Positions 37,021 to 46,722 are shown, counted from the first letter of the stretch. The stretch: 64,000 nucleotides of DNA from Mesorhizobium sp. M1D.F.Ca.ET.043.01.1.1 (GCF_003952385.1 NZ_CP034444.1:186001-250000); one strand, 5' to 3'. Translations and numbers: made by a program. The notes: generated by a model not told the origin, from the sequence alone.

Positions 37021-38669
37021 AGGAGGCGCGCAAGGTTCAGCTTGATGAAATCATACCGTCGGCTGATAGACTCGAGCGGCTGACAAACCAGCTGGTCAAC
37101 ATGGCCGAAGCCGACATGGTGGCGGCCATCGAAACGACCGAGGGTGCGTACGGCACGTCCAGACTGATCGTGGTTTCGTTTGCCGTGGGCAGTATCCTGC
37201 TGGCGTTGGGGCTCGGTTACATCATCTCCTGGTCGTTGATCGAACCGGTCAAGAAGATCGAGACGCGTCTCAGCCAGATAGCGGCCGGCGACTTCGCCCA
37301 ACGGGTTGCCGTCGCCAATCGCGACGAACTTGGAGTGCTCGCCGCTAACGTCAACCAGACCTCCGACCAGCTGGGGCGACTGTATCAAGAGGTGCAGGCG
37401 CGCACGGCCGAGCTTGCACGCTCGGTCGGCGAACTGGAGGCGCTCGGGGAAGTCAGCAAGGCGGTCAATTCGACGCTCGATCTCGACACGGTGCTGAAAA
37501 CGATCGTCGCCAAAGCGGTCCAGTTGTCGGAGACGGATGCTGGCACCATTTACGTGTTCAGCAGCACCCGGCAGCAATTCCGTCCGCGCGCAAACTTCGG
37601 TATGAGCGATGAGCTTATAGCCGCAGTCTCACACCAGACGATCGGGCTGGCCGACATGGGGATCGGCGACGCACCCGGGCGGTGCATGCCGGTGCAGTTT
37701 CCCGACCTCAGCGAGGAGACCTCATCCTTCCGTGTAAGAAAGACGATCGTCGAAGCCGGATATCGCGGTATCCTGATCGTTCCGCTGCTGAGGCCCAACA
37801 AGATCGTCGGCGCACTGGTCGTCAGGCGCCACAAGCCAGGTGCCTTCCATGAGCAGGTTGTTCACCTGCTGGAGACCTTCGCAGCCCAATCGGTGCTCGC
37901 GATCCAGAATGCCAAGCTGTTCCGCGAGATCGAGGAGAAAGGCCGGGAGTTGGAGACAGCTAGCCGCCACAAGTCCCAGTTCCTCGCGAATATGAGCCAT
38001 GAGCTCAGGACACCGCTCAATTCGGTCTTGGGCTTCACAGAACTGCTGGTCGACGGCATCTACGGGGAACTCCCGGACAAGGCAAAGACGACCGTCGCGC
38101 GCGTGCAGGCAAACGGCCGTCACCTCCTAGGGCTCATCAACGACGTACTCGACCTTTCCAAGATCGAAGCCGGCCAGCTCACGCTGGCGATCGAGGACTA
38201 CTCCGTCGCGCAGATTGTTCGATCGACAGTTACCGCTGTCGAGCCGCTGGCACGAGCGAAGGGCCTTGAGCTTTCAACGACTGTTGCCGAGAACCTTCCA
38301 ATCGGCCACGGGGACGAACGCCGTTTGACGCAGGTCCTGCTCAATCTTGCAGGCAACGCCGTCAAGTTCACCGAAAAGGGTGCGGTCGACATTCTTGCCG
38401 ATGCGGTCGACGGGCACTTCGAGATCACCGTCCGAGACACCGGTCCCGGCATCGCGTCCAAGGACCAGGCTCTCATCTTCGAAGAATTCCAGCAGGTCGA
38501 TAACAGCAGCACCAGGCAAAAGGGTGGCACAGGTCTTGGCCTGGCGATCTCGAAGCGCATCGTCGAGATGCATGGCGGAACCATAGATGTCGAGTCCGTG
38601 ATCGGGTCAGGGTCGACATTCCGTCTGAAGGTACCAATCCGGGTGAATGAGGACGTGAGGGCCGCATGA
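36966..38669 (+). CDS. Sensor histidine kinase, 5'-truncated and joined to an MFS remnant
   Basis: From about 37020 the frame encodes the end of a periplasmic sensor region, one membrane helix (LIVVSFAVGSILLALGLGYI) and a HAMP domain (SWSLIEPVKKIETRLSQIAA). These are followed by a GAF domain (near residues 170-310), HisKA with the phospho-accepting histidine in FLANMSHELRTPLNSVLGF and HATPase_c (NLAGNAVKFTEKG, RDTGPGIAS, KGGTGLGLAISKR). The first membrane helix and most of the input domain are missing, replaced by transporter residues. Possible starts are a TTG at 36966 or the ATG at 37101. The stop overlaps the next ATG. Kinase parts look intact; signalling may be constitutive or lost. Confidence 0.75.
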   Translation: MIGPALIGLIAHLLDLRSEEARKVQLDEIIPSADRLERLTNQLVNMAEADMVAAIETTEGAYGTSRLIVVSFAVGSILLALGLGYIISWSLIEPVKKIETRLSQIAAGDFAQRVAVANRDELGVLAANVNQTSDQLGRLYQEVQARTAELARSVGELEALGEVSKAVNSTLDLDTVLKTIVAKAVQLSETDAGTIYVFSSTRQQFRPRANFGMSDELIAAVSHQTIGLADMGIGDAPGRCMPVQFPDLSEETSSFRVRKTIVEAGYRGILIVPLLRPNKIVGALVVRRHKPGAFHEQVVHLLETFAAQSVLAIQNAKLFREIEEKGRELETASRHKSQFLANMSHELRTPLNSVLGFTELLVDGIYGELPDKAKTTVARVQANGRHLLGLINDVLDLSKIEAGQLTLAIEDYSVAQIVRSTVTAVEPLARAKGLELSTTVAENLPIGHGDERRLTQVLLNLAGNAVKFTEKGAVDILADAVDGHFEITVRDTGPGIASKDQALIFEEFQQVDNSSTRQKGGTGLGLAISKRIVEMHGGTIDVESVIGSGSTFRLKVPIRVNEDVRAA

Positions 38670-39031
38670 GCAAACGAATCCTGATGGTAGAAGACACCGA
38701 GGACAACCGCCAGATCATCCGCGATCTCATCGTTACCACCGAATACGAACTGATCGAGGCGGCGGACGGCGCCGCCGGCATCGCTGCAGCCCGAGCGCAC
38801 AGGCCAGACCTGATCCTTATGGACATTCAGCTCCCGGTGATCGACGGGTATGAAGCGGCACGCCGCATCAAGGCCGACCCAGCGCTCCGGCACATTCCGA
38901 TTATCGCCGTCACCTCCTACGCGTTGTCGGGCGACGAGGCGAAAGCCCTTGCTGCTGGGTGCGATGGTTACATTGCCAAGCCATTCAGTCCGCGCCAACT
39001 GCTTTCCGAGATTCGCGGGTTCCTTTCTTGA
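38666..39031 (+). CDS. Single-domain response regulator (DivK/CheY-like)
   Basis: A 121-residue receiver domain without output. The acidic pair is in MVEDTEDN, the phosphorylated aspartate in LILMDIQLPVIDG, the conserved Thr/Ser and Lys in AVTSYALSG and YIAKPFSP. It overlaps the kinase stop by 4 bp (ATGA) and precedes the cyclase regulator by 13 bp, so the three form one phosphorelay operon. It probably receives phosphate from the kinase or shuttles it. Confidence 0.88.
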   Translation: MSKRILMVEDTEDNRQIIRDLIVTTEYELIEAADGAAGIAAARAHRPDLILMDIQLPVIDGYEAARRIKADPALRHIPIIAVTSYALSGDEAKALAAGCDGYIAKPFSPRQLLSEIRGFLS

Positions 39032-39044
39032 GGGAGGCAGCACC

Positions 39045-40193
39045 TTGCACGATCCGCCTCGCATTCTCGCGGTTGACGATACTCCGGAAAACCTCGAGAT
39101 CCTGCGCATGCGCCTCGAGGCGAATGGCTACGAAGTAGCAACAGCCGCCGATGGTGAAGAGGGGCTTGCGAAAGCCCGCGAATTCACGCCGGATCTGATC
39201 CTGCTCGACATCATGATGCCAAAGCTCGACGGCATTGCCGTGGTGCGCCTGCTCAAGCGGGACAGCTCCCTGCAGGCGATTCCGGTCATCCTCGTCACCG
39301 CGAAGGCCGACACGCGCGATGTGGTCGAGGGGCTCGATGCCGGCGGCGACGATTATCTGACGAAGCCCTTCGAGCACCAGGCGCTGTTGGCGCGGGTGCG
39401 TTCGATGCTGCGCCAGAAGGCGCTTCACGACACTGTCGCGGGCCAGGCCAAACGCCTTGAGGACCAAGCAGCGCAACTTTCCGACTGGAACCAGTCGCTC
39501 GAGAAAACCGTGGCTGAGCAGGTGACGGAGCTTGAGCGCATGGCGCGGCTCAGGCGGTTCCTGCCCGAGCAGGTCGCAGATATCATCATTGCGGCGGGAA
39601 ATGATGACGCGCTTCTGCAAAGTCACCGTCGGGAGGTGACGGTCGTTTTCTGCGATCTGCGCGGCTTTACAGCCTTCGCCGAGACCGCCGAGCCCGAAGA
39701 AGTCATGACGGTCCTTGCCGAGTATCATTCTTGCCTCGGTGAACAGATCGTCCGCCACGAGGGAACTCTTGAGCGGTTCGTGGGCGACGGTATCGTTGTG
39801 GTTTTCAACGATCCACTGCCATGCGCCGACCACAGCGAGAGAGCTGTCTCAATGGCTGCCGCAATGCGCGACGCGATTGACGAGCATTCAGAGCGATGGC
39901 GCAAGCGGGACTATTTGCTTGGCTTTGGGATCGGCATTGCCAGAGGCCACGCAACCATCGGGCGCATCGGTTTTGATCAGCGCTCGGACTATGCCGTCAT
40001 CGGCACTGTGTCGAACCATGCCGCCCGTTTATGCGAGGAGGCCAAATCGCGCCAGATTCTTGTTAGCCAACGGGTCGTCGGAGCTGTCGAGTCGCTGGTC
40101 GAATCCGTTCCTGTTGGCGAGCTGACGCTGAAGGGCTTTCGCCGCCCGATGCCTGCCTATGAAATCGTGCGGTGGATCGGTCGGCCAAGCTAG
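39045..40193 (+). CDS. Response regulator with class III adenylate/guanylate cyclase domain
   Basis: 382 residues. The N-terminal receiver (1-120) has Asp55 as the likely phosphorylation site (LILLDIMMPK). A coiled coil (about 130-170) leads to a class III cyclase domain (195-370). Metal aspartates are Asp204 (VFCDLRGFT) and Asp248 (RFVGDGIVVVF), and the transition-state Asn324 and Arg328 are in SNHAARL. The usual base-specificity lysine position is Arg244 and Asp315 fills the second specificity site, so ATP is likely but not certain. The TTG at 39045 follows a good gggagg. It likely makes a cyclic nucleotide under control of the linked kinase. Confidence 0.85.
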   Translation: MHDPPRILAVDDTPENLEILRMRLEANGYEVATAADGEEGLAKAREFTPDLILLDIMMPKLDGIAVVRLLKRDSSLQAIPVILVTAKADTRDVVEGLDAGGDDYLTKPFEHQALLARVRSMLRQKALHDTVAGQAKRLEDQAAQLSDWNQSLEKTVAEQVTELERMARLRRFLPEQVADIIIAAGNDDALLQSHRREVTVVFCDLRGFTAFAETAEPEEVMTVLAEYHSCLGEQIVRHEGTLERFVGDGIVVVFNDPLPCADHSERAVSMAAAMRDAIDEHSERWRKRDYLLGFGIGIARGHATIGRIGFDQRSDYAVIGTVSNHAARLCEEAKSRQILVSQRVVGAVESLVESVPVGELTLKGFRRPMPAYEIVRWIGRPS

Positions 40194-41216
40194 CGTTAGA
40201 CGCACTACGGTCTCTTCGAACGATACGGCCCAACCGTCGGCACACCAGCCATGGACCGATCTCGAAATCGCCGCAACGAGGGGAAAGCGGTCGTTCCGCC
40301 AGTAACAACCCAATGGCAGCCTATGGCGCAACCGAGCCTTCCCGCCTGTTCACTCGGATGTCTGCTTTTGGGATGCAGTTACGACCTCTCAACACGACCG
40401 AGACGGGCGCATTGCTGACCGGCGGATTTGGGGCCGAAAACAGGCAGGTTCCGGGCGCGAATTCCTCTTAACGCGGACGCTCGGCACGTCGCTTCAAGAA
40501 CTTAGGATCGATCGCCAAACTTGCTGCGCTGCGAGCGTCTCTTGCGCCACAATTCATGAATCAGCCACCCCAAATACCGGAGGCGACGCCTCAGATGTTG
40601 GCCAGCGTAACCTGCATCGCGATAGTCCGTAATGAGATTTTCGATACTCGCACGCGTGGGCACCGCTTCAGCTTCGAGACCCTTACGCTGCAACTTCTTG
40701 ACGGTGCTCGCTCTCGAGTAATGCGAGCCGCCGATGACCACAATTTTCATATCGGCTTTTCCCGTGAGCAATAAAGTCCTGAAGGCTAAGACGGCGTTCG
40801 GCTTTTATTGTCCAATCGACACCGCACGAGCATGGCCTTTCACCCGTTGGAAGCGAGTGCCTAAACGGAGGACGGCTACGACGCCGATGGGCAGGCATTC
40901 CTATGCCGAGGCATGAATTGGAATGAACAATTGTTTGTTTGATTGTCGCGCGCATTACGCCAGACATGAGGAAATATCGGCTGGGACTATCCGGCCCCCT
41001 GTCACAATGCATGGCGTGCTCGCTATCCGGCCAGCCCTTCGCTCTGGAATCATCAGCGAAAGTATTGAACGCACATGCCCTTGGCATGATGGCGCACATC
41101 CGCCCAAGGCCGGCATGGTTCACTACCTGGAAACTCGAATGGCGACCATTGCGGCGTCACTTGCTCGATAGCTGCCGGCGCAATGGAACAGTTTTCAGCA
41201 ACAGGAGCCCGCATCC
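40194..41216. other. Eroded region without an intact gene
   Basis: About 1 kb between the cyclase gene and the Rieske remnant. Apart from the SDR remnant at 40502-40750 no frame has a convincing start, RBS or family resemblance. Short homopolymeric and AT-richer patches (40914-40950) suggest a join of unrelated pieces. Confidence 0.5.
40502..40750 (-). pseudogene. Remnant of SDR/NmrA-like oxidoreductase gene
   Basis: The reverse strand opens with KIVVIGG and STVKKLQRKGLEAEAVPT, which lines up with the start of the intact gene at 45857 ([25 protein letters not shown]). The Rossmann glycine loop is damaged (GGSHYSRAS instead of GGTGLIGSK), and after about 45 residues the resemblance breaks down with frame changes. 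It is therefore a decayed relative, not a working gene. Confidence 0.6.
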
Positions 41217-41564
41217 ATGACCGAACCTACCGAAGTCAAACGCGATCCCGTCCACCACGCGTTGCTCGCCTCGGCCCCGATTGTCGTGCGCAACCGCACC
41301 GAAGCAGAGCGGGAGGACAGCGAGGCGCCCAATTTGGCCGACCTCAAGGACCTGATTGCTCGCAACGCCTATCTGCCGGCTGATGCGCCGGCGACCGATG
41401 CCAACCGCATCACCCGAGAAGGAAGCATGGATTGTGGCTGGCTCTGTCCGTGCCACGGGTCGCAATACGACACCGCCGGCCGCATCCGAAAAGAACCGAT
41501 ACCTGAGGACATGGCGGTGCGGGTGTTCCAATTCATTGCCGACACCAAGATTCGCATCGGCTAG
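41217..41564 (+). pseudogene. petA: Internally deleted Rieske iron-sulfur protein gene
   Basis: The 115-codon frame contains two separated parts of a cytochrome bc1 Rieske subunit: the middle (VRNRTEAEREDSEAPNLADL, ARNAYLPADAPATDANR) and the end (CGWLCPCHGSQYDTAGRIRK, then [13 protein letters not shown]). The Tat/membrane anchor is missing, and so is the stretch carrying the first cluster box CTHxGC. Only the second box CPCHGS remains. Without both boxes no 2Fe-2S cluster can form. It lies 17 bp before an intact cytochrome b gene in the normal order, so a bc1 operon has decayed. Confidence 0.8.
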
Positions 41565-41581
41565 AGCAGACGAACATTAAG

Positions 41582-42892
41582 ATGCGTGAGGGACCCTCAA
41601 CCTACAAGCCAACGACCGGTATAGAACGCTGGTTCGACGCCCGCCTACCGCTGCCGCGGTTGGTGCATAGCTCCTTCATCGTCTATCCCGTCCCCCGCAA
41701 CCTGAATTACGCTTATACGTTCGGCGGCATTCTCACGATCATGCTGGTATCGCAGATATTGACCGGCATCGTGCTGGCCATGCACTACGCGGCCGACACC
41801 ACCCTCGCCTTCGATTCAGTCGAAAAGATCGTGCGCGATGTCAACTCGGGCTGGCTGCTGAGATCGCTGCATTCGAATGGCGCCTCGTTCTTCTTCATCG
41901 CAGTTTACATCCACATCTGCCGCGGGCTCTATTATGGTTCGTATAAATCACCGCGACAGCTTCTGTGGGTGCTCGGCTGTACCAACTTGCTGGTGATGAT
42001 GGCGACGGCCTTCATTGGCTACGTGCTGCCCTGGGGCCAGATGAGTTACTGGGGCGCCACTGTCATCACTGGCTTCTTCGGCGCCATTCCCCTGGTCGGC
42101 GACTGGATCCAGCAATTGCTGCTAGGCGGCTACGCAGTGGGCAAGCCAACGCTGAACCGCTTCTTTGCGTTGCATTATCTGCTACCGTTTTTGCTGATGG
42201 GCGTGGTGACATTGCACATCTGGGCACTTCACGTAGTCGGCCAGAACAATCCTACCGGCATTGAGGTGAAATCAAAGACAGACGTTGTGGACTTCACGCC
42301 GTATGCTACCGTAAAGGACGCGTTCGGTATTATCGTGTCCCTGTTCTTTTTCTCCTATTTCGTCTTCTATATTCCAAATTTTCTCGGCCATCCCGACAAC
42401 TACACGGTCGCAAATCCGCTGAAGACGCCTGCTCACATCGTGCCGGAATGGTACTTCCTGCCGTTCTACGCAATCCTGCGCGCCATAACCTTCAACGTCG
42501 GCCCGATCAATTCCAAACTCGGTGGGATGCTCGCGATGTTCAGCTCAATCGCCGTTCTATTCTTGGTGCCGTGGCTCGACACTTCAAAGGTGCGATCGGC
42601 GGCCTACAGGCCCTGGTACAGGTTCTTCTTCTGGTTGTTCGTGGTCAACGCCCTCTTTCTCGGCTGGCTCGGCTCGCAGCCTGCGGAAGGTGTCTACGTC
42701 ACGATGTCCCAAATGGCGACCCTCGCCTATTTCGCGTTCTTCGTCGTCGCCATGCCGCTGCTCGGATACCTCGAGACGCCGCGGTGCCTGCCCAACTCGA
42801 TAACAGAAGCAGTCCTGGAGAGGAATAAGGCAGCGTCAACTCCCAGCGCTCCGCGAGATAACGACCACCACCCCCATCCAGATCCGAAATAG
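41582..42892 (+). CDS. petB: Cytochrome b subunit of bc1 complex (orphan copy)
   Basis: A 436-residue membrane protein with eight helices. The four haem-ligand histidines are present: [20 protein letters not shown] in helix B and FALHYLLPF...TLHIWALH in helix D. The Qo-site PEWY motif is intact in [17 protein letters not shown]. The C-terminus is His/Pro rich. A normal bc1 operon continues with cytochrome c1, but here an MscS-type channel follows and the Rieske gene upstream is broken. The protein alone cannot form a working bc1 complex; it could join subunits made elsewhere or be on the way to decay. The start ATG at 41582 matches the family. Confidence 0.88.
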   Translation: MREGPSTYKPTTGIERWFDARLPLPRLVHSSFIVYPVPRNLNYAYTFGGILTIMLVSQILTGIVLAMHYAADTTLAFDSVEKIVRDVNSGWLLRSLHSNGASFFFIAVYIHICRGLYYGSYKSPRQLLWVLGCTNLLVMMATAFIGYVLPWGQMSYWGATVITGFFGAIPLVGDWIQQLLLGGYAVGKPTLNRFFALHYLLPFLLMGVVTLHIWALHVVGQNNPTGIEVKSKTDVVDFTPYATVKDAFGIIVSLFFFSYFVFYIPNFLGHPDNYTVANPLKTPAHIVPEWYFLPFYAILRAITFNVGPINSKLGGMLAMFSSIAVLFLVPWLDTSKVRSAAYRPWYRFFFWLFVVNALFLGWLGSQPAEGVYVTMSQMATLAYFAFFVVAMPLLGYLETPRCLPNSITEAVLERNKAASTPSAPRDNDHHPHPDPK

Positions 42893-42906
42893 GTGGGCTA
42901 CCTGCG

Positions 42907-44460
42907 ATGGCCGACGCGGCTGCAGTCATGAGCTGGTGGAATTCCCCCCTTCTCTACATCGTGCTGGTTGGCCTTGCCGGCATTGTCGTGTGGCATCTGA
43001 TTCCGAGGCGGCTGGCTAACGCACGGCTGGTCATTCAGATCGCCTTCTTCCTTGTTATGTCGCTCCTGCTCCTGGACGGCGCTGTCGTTCCCTACGAGCC
43101 AGCACGGGGTGATCTGGCAACACCTGAAGCGGTCCTGATCGGATCGGCCAAAGTACTATGGTGGCTTCATTTCGCCTGGGCATTGATCGGCTTTGTCCGC
43201 ATCTTCCTTGTCTTCGAGGGAAAGCCGCGTGAGGCACGCCTTCTGCAGGAGCTCGTCGTCGGCGTCGTCTACATTAGTACGTTGCTGTCGATCCTCGCTT
43301 TCGTCTTCGCCATTCCCGTTGGGACGCTGATCGCCACATCGGGCGTCTTTGCCATAATGCTGGGCTTGGCGCTTCAGAATACGCTGAGCGACCTTTTCTC
43401 AGGCGTCGCACTAACGCTTGGTCGCCCCTATGTGCTCGGCGATTGGATCGTACTCAGCGACGGTACCGAAGGTCGTGTTGTCGAGACAAATTGGCGGTCG
43501 ACCCACCTGCTCACTTGGGCCCACAACATAGTCGTACTCCCGAACGGTTTCCTGGCCAAACTTGGCTTGACCAACGTGAGCAGCCCTGACGAAAAACACG
43601 GGCTTTCGCTCTCTTTCAGACTGGCGCCGACGAAGATGCCTGCGATCGTTGTAGATGTGATGCGCACGGCCTTGCTCAGTTGCGACTCCATTCTGAAGGA
43701 ACCGCCGCCAGTGGTTGCAATCAAGAGCCTGGATGCAAGGGCAATCGAGGTCGAGTTGCTCTTCCATGTTGCAGATGTCCATCGACGTGTTCAGGCGAGG
43801 AATGAAATCATCGATCTCGTTTATCGCCATGTGAAATCCACAGGGTTGCTACTGGCCGAGCCCTCTTCTTCGATCTCGATGTCCGCTCTGTCGACCGGCC
43901 AGACGGCTCTTCCCCCGCGCGTCACCCCTATCGGACTTATCAGAGCCATACCGATATTCTCGGCGCTGACAGAGGATGAGCAGCAGACCCTTGCGGCAAC
44001 GGTCTCCGTGCGCATCTATCGCAAGGGCGACATCATCGCACGACAGGGAGAGATGCTACCATCTCTCATGATCGTCGAGACCGGGGTCATCGTTCGACAA
44101 CGCGAGGACCACGCTCGCCTCGAGGAAATCGGGCACTTGGCGCCCGGCGATTTCTTCGGAGAAACCGGCTTGCTCGCCGGCTTAGGCGAGAAGTCGACGT
44201 TACGGGCAATGAGCCACGTCGTGGTCTACGAGATAGACCAGGCAACCTTCGCTCCGTTGCTGCACGAGAGGCCCGAAATGGCCGAGGATTTGGCGGCTAT
44301 CCTGGCAACCGGAATGTCGACATTGGACGAAAACGACAAACCTGGAGAGCAGCACGCAAACTCGAGCTCTGCCCTGCTCAAAGCCATTGAGACGGTCTTT
44401 CGCAGCGTTCCATACAGACGTGTCCGAGCAGCCGGCGTGCACAAGGACAGAGAGGCATGA
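42907..44460 (+). CDS. MscS-type channel with cyclic nucleotide-binding domain
   Basis: 517 residues. There are about four membrane helices, then the MscS pore and beta domain (GVFAIMLGLALQNTLSDLFS, then GRPYVLGDWIVLSDGTEGRV and NIVVLPNGFL). The C-terminal 140 residues form a cyclic nucleotide-binding domain (IPIFSALTEDEQQTLAATVS), whose phosphate cassette reads FFGETGLLAG...STLRAM with the key Glu and Arg. Such proteins open or desensitise on cyclic nucleotide binding rather than tension alone. A nucleotide cyclase gene lies 2.7 kb upstream on the same strand. The ATG at 42907 is used; 42928 is an alternative. Confidence 0.85.
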   Translation: MADAAAVMSWWNSPLLYIVLVGLAGIVVWHLIPRRLANARLVIQIAFFLVMSLLLLDGAVVPYEPARGDLATPEAVLIGSAKVLWWLHFAWALIGFVRIFLVFEGKPREARLLQELVVGVVYISTLLSILAFVFAIPVGTLIATSGVFAIMLGLALQNTLSDLFSGVALTLGRPYVLGDWIVLSDGTEGRVVETNWRSTHLLTWAHNIVVLPNGFLAKLGLTNVSSPDEKHGLSLSFRLAPTKMPAIVVDVMRTALLSCDSILKEPPPVVAIKSLDARAIEVELLFHVADVHRRVQARNEIIDLVYRHVKSTGLLLAEPSSSISMSALSTGQTALPPRVTPIGLIRAIPIFSALTEDEQQTLAATVSVRIYRKGDIIARQGEMLPSLMIVETGVIVRQREDHARLEEIGHLAPGDFFGETGLLAGLGEKSTLRAMSHVVVYEIDQATFAPLLHERPEMAEDLAAILATGMSTLDENDKPGEQHANSSSALLKAIETVFRSVPYRRVRAAGVHKDREA

Positions 44461-44525
44461 CCCTTCTACGAACCGACGTGGCAGGGATCAAACCCCGCCA
44501 TTCCCTGACCTTGCCGGCGCAGGGC

Positions 44526-45491
44526 CTACCCTCCTATCGGCGTTGCTACATGCCTATTTGATAAAGGCGAGATCCTCCCCTGGGACACTCTCGGGAAGGT
44601 TCGCGTTGTTCGCCCTGTGAAGGCGACGAGACGAAACTCCTGCAGCCGAATAGACGCCGCCGAAATTCCGCAGAGCATAGCGAGCTTTTCGGCATACAGG
44701 AGAGCCGCAGGCAATCGCAAGATCACCGTAGTGCCTGACCCGAGTGCGCTGTCGATTTCGACGGTTCCGTCGTGCTGTTCGGCGAAGTGCTTCACCATCG
44801 GCAGGCCAATACCACCCAGCCCAGAGCACTTGGTGGTGAAGAAAGGATCAAAGGCACGGGCCATGGTCTCGTGTGTCATGCCGATACCGTTGTCTGCGAC
44901 CCGGACCTCGACAAACGAGGCGCGGCCGTGACCCGCCATTGCCGTGTCTATCAAGATCGAGCCGCCGTCAGGCATAGCGTCACGCGCGTTGAACACGAGA
45001 TTGAGAATCGCATTCTGCAATCCCATGCGATCGCATCTCGCGGCAGGTAAACCCGATCCGATGCGGACCTCGAGCCGGACGTGCGCCCCCCATGCGCTTC
45101 GGATAAGAGCCTCGACCTCAGTCAGACAGATGCTCAACTCTGTATGTTCCATGTCTAGAGGTGCTTCGGTGGCTCCGCCGATCGTCTCCCGGACGAGCGC
45201 GCCGGCATGTTGCAGCGCCATCCTGGCACTGGCGATCACAGGCGCAAGGGCCGGAGCCATTGAGACACTGGGATCCCGTGCAACCCGGTTCAACGCGGAT
45301 GACGCAACCTGGATGAAATTGCCCAGGTCATGAACGATGCCGGCTGTAGGCTGCTCCGTATGTCGGGAGCGCACGGCAATGCCCGCGCCCCCGCCTTGGC
45401 CATCGTCGCCGACTGTGCCTCGTGTCCCTTCTGAGTGTGACAATTGACGTCCTCTCCGATCGTTGGGCGGCCTAGCGGCCCCTCTGCTCAT
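44526..45491 (-). CDS. Sensor histidine kinase, cytoplasmic
   Basis: About 321 residues, with no membrane segment and no recognisable input domain. The dimerisation histidine is in TAGIVHDLGNFIQVA. The ATPase domain has NLVFNARDAMPDGG, VADNGIGMT and TKCSGLGGIGLPMVKHFAEQ. The first 45 and the last 60 residues are low in family resemblance; the end (after TVILRLPAAL) looks like read-through into unrelated DNA. It may therefore be a truncated kinase. No response regulator is adjacent on the same strand. Confidence 0.65.
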   Translation of the reverse strand: MSRGAARPPNDRRGRQLSHSEGTRGTVGDDGQGGGAGIAVRSRHTEQPTAGIVHDLGNFIQVASSALNRVARDPSVSMAPALAPVIASARMALQHAGALVRETIGGATEAPLDMEHTELSICLTEVEALIRSAWGAHVRLEVRIGSGLPAARCDRMGLQNAILNLVFNARDAMPDGGSILIDTAMAGHGRASFVEVRVADNGIGMTHETMARAFDPFFTTKCSGLGGIGLPMVKHFAEQHDGTVEIDSALGSGTTVILRLPAALLYAEKLAMLCGISAASIRLQEFRLVAFTGRTTRTFPRVSQGRISPLSNRHVATPIGG

Positions 45492-45856
45492 CGAAAACGC
45501 TATGTGCGCGTACCACGCGCAGTCGATTGGATCGAAGGTGAGGCCGACGCCTCCAGTCGGCTAGAGAGGCCCGCCATGCGGTTACCGAGCATCGGTTCGT
45601 TGTATGCACAAGGGTCGACTATGTATTCCGACGGCCTGGTCCACCCATGCACTTGCAGCTGCCGTGCGTCACATCCCGATTATGATCCCCCGCCAATGGA
45701 CGCACCGGTCCTAGACTTTCGCATCGCACGACAAATGCCTCAGTTCGATAGTTTGGCAGGCGGCACCGTCGCATTGTCTACAGCGAAGACGGAGTGATGT
45801 GTCGGCCTGGTGGCCGCTCAACCCAATCCGTGGAATTCGAACCAGGAGGATCGACC
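45492..45856. other. Intergenic region without recognised gene
   Basis: 365 bp between the divergent kinase and SDR genes. An open frame at 45444-45797 lacks a ribosome site and family resemblance, and overlaps the kinase gene on the other strand. It presumably contains both promoters. Confidence 0.45.
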
Positions 45857-46615
45857 ATGAAAATCGTGGTTATCGGCGGCACCGGGCTGATCGGCTCGAA
45901 GACAGTTGAGCGACTGCGCAAGAAGGGCCATGACGTGCTCGCGGCGTCACCCAACGGTGGCGTCAATACCATTACCGGCGAGGGCTTAGCCGAAGCGCTC
46001 GCGGGAGCGCAAGTCGTCGTCGACCTGGCGAACTCGCCGTCCTTCGAGGACAAGGCCGTTCTGGATTTCTTCGAGACCTCCGGCCGGAACCTGCTCGCCG
46101 CAGGAAAAGTGGCCGGCGTGAAGCATCACATCGCGCTTTCGATCGTAGGCGTCGAGCGTCTACCTGACAGCGGCTATATGCGTGCCAAGATGGCCCAGGA
46201 AAGGCTGATCCGAAACTCCGGCATCCCCTATACCATCATCCACTCGACGCAGTTTTTCGAGTTCCTGAGCCTCATCGCACAGTCGGGAACGGTCGGCGAC
46301 ATCGCAACGATTCCCTACGCCTATTTTCAGCCGATCGCATCAGACGACGTCTCGGATTTCGTAGCTGAGGTTGCGATTTCGCCGCCGGCTAACGGCGTGA
46401 TCGAGATCGCGGGTCCGGAGCCAATGCGCATGAGTGACCTTGTCGCGCGGTTTCTCAAGGCCAGCAACGATCCGCGCAGGGTAACCGGAGATCCCCACGC
46501 ACGGTACTTCGGCGCCGAACTGGACGACCGGTCGCTTGTGCCGAGCCACCACCCCCGTATCGGCGCAACGAGTTTCGAAAATTGGTTCAGCCAGTCGCCG
46601 CCCCAGCGGAACTGA
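45857..46615 (+). CDS. SDR/NmrA-like NAD(P)-binding oxidoreductase
   Basis: 252 residues. The Rossmann dinucleotide site is [20 protein letters not shown] at the very N-terminus. The later [20 protein letters not shown] segment carries the Yxx(x)K-like motif of atypical SDRs. It most resembles the NmrA-like/extended SDR proteins that bind NAD(P) and sense redox state or act on small molecules. The ATG at 45857 follows a strong aggagga. It begins a same-strand series of stress-type genes. A decayed relative lies at 40502-40750. Confidence 0.85.
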   Translation: MKIVVIGGTGLIGSKTVERLRKKGHDVLAASPNGGVNTITGEGLAEALAGAQVVVDLANSPSFEDKAVLDFFETSGRNLLAAGKVAGVKHHIALSIVGVERLPDSGYMRAKMAQERLIRNSGIPYTIIHSTQFFEFLSLIAQSGTVGDIATIPYAYFQPIASDDVSDFVAEVAISPPANGVIEIAGPEPMRMSDLVARFLKASNDPRRVTGDPHARYFGAELDDRSLVPSHHPRIGATSFENWFSQSPPQRN

Positions 46616-46722
46616 CCGGGACCGGCGCGCTGCTACATGGCGAGCGGACGTCAGCCGTGAGAGCAACTGCCCTTCCCCTTTTTTTCGCGGCCGCAAACAA
46701 CAAGACGAGAGAAGTAACTGAA

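Noticed and set aside
41217..41564. Intact short Rieske-type ferredoxin
   Set aside because: Only one of the two cluster-binding boxes is present, and the sequence matches a bc1 Rieske subunit with an internal deletion.
44526..45491. Reading this kinase as partner of the FixJ operon at 50232-54754
   Set aside because: That operon has its own kinase with overlapping genes; this one lies 5 kb away with unrelated genes between.
45444..45797. 117-codon forward frame between kinase and SDR gene
   Set aside because: No ribosome site, no resemblance to a family, and it overlaps the kinase gene antisense.
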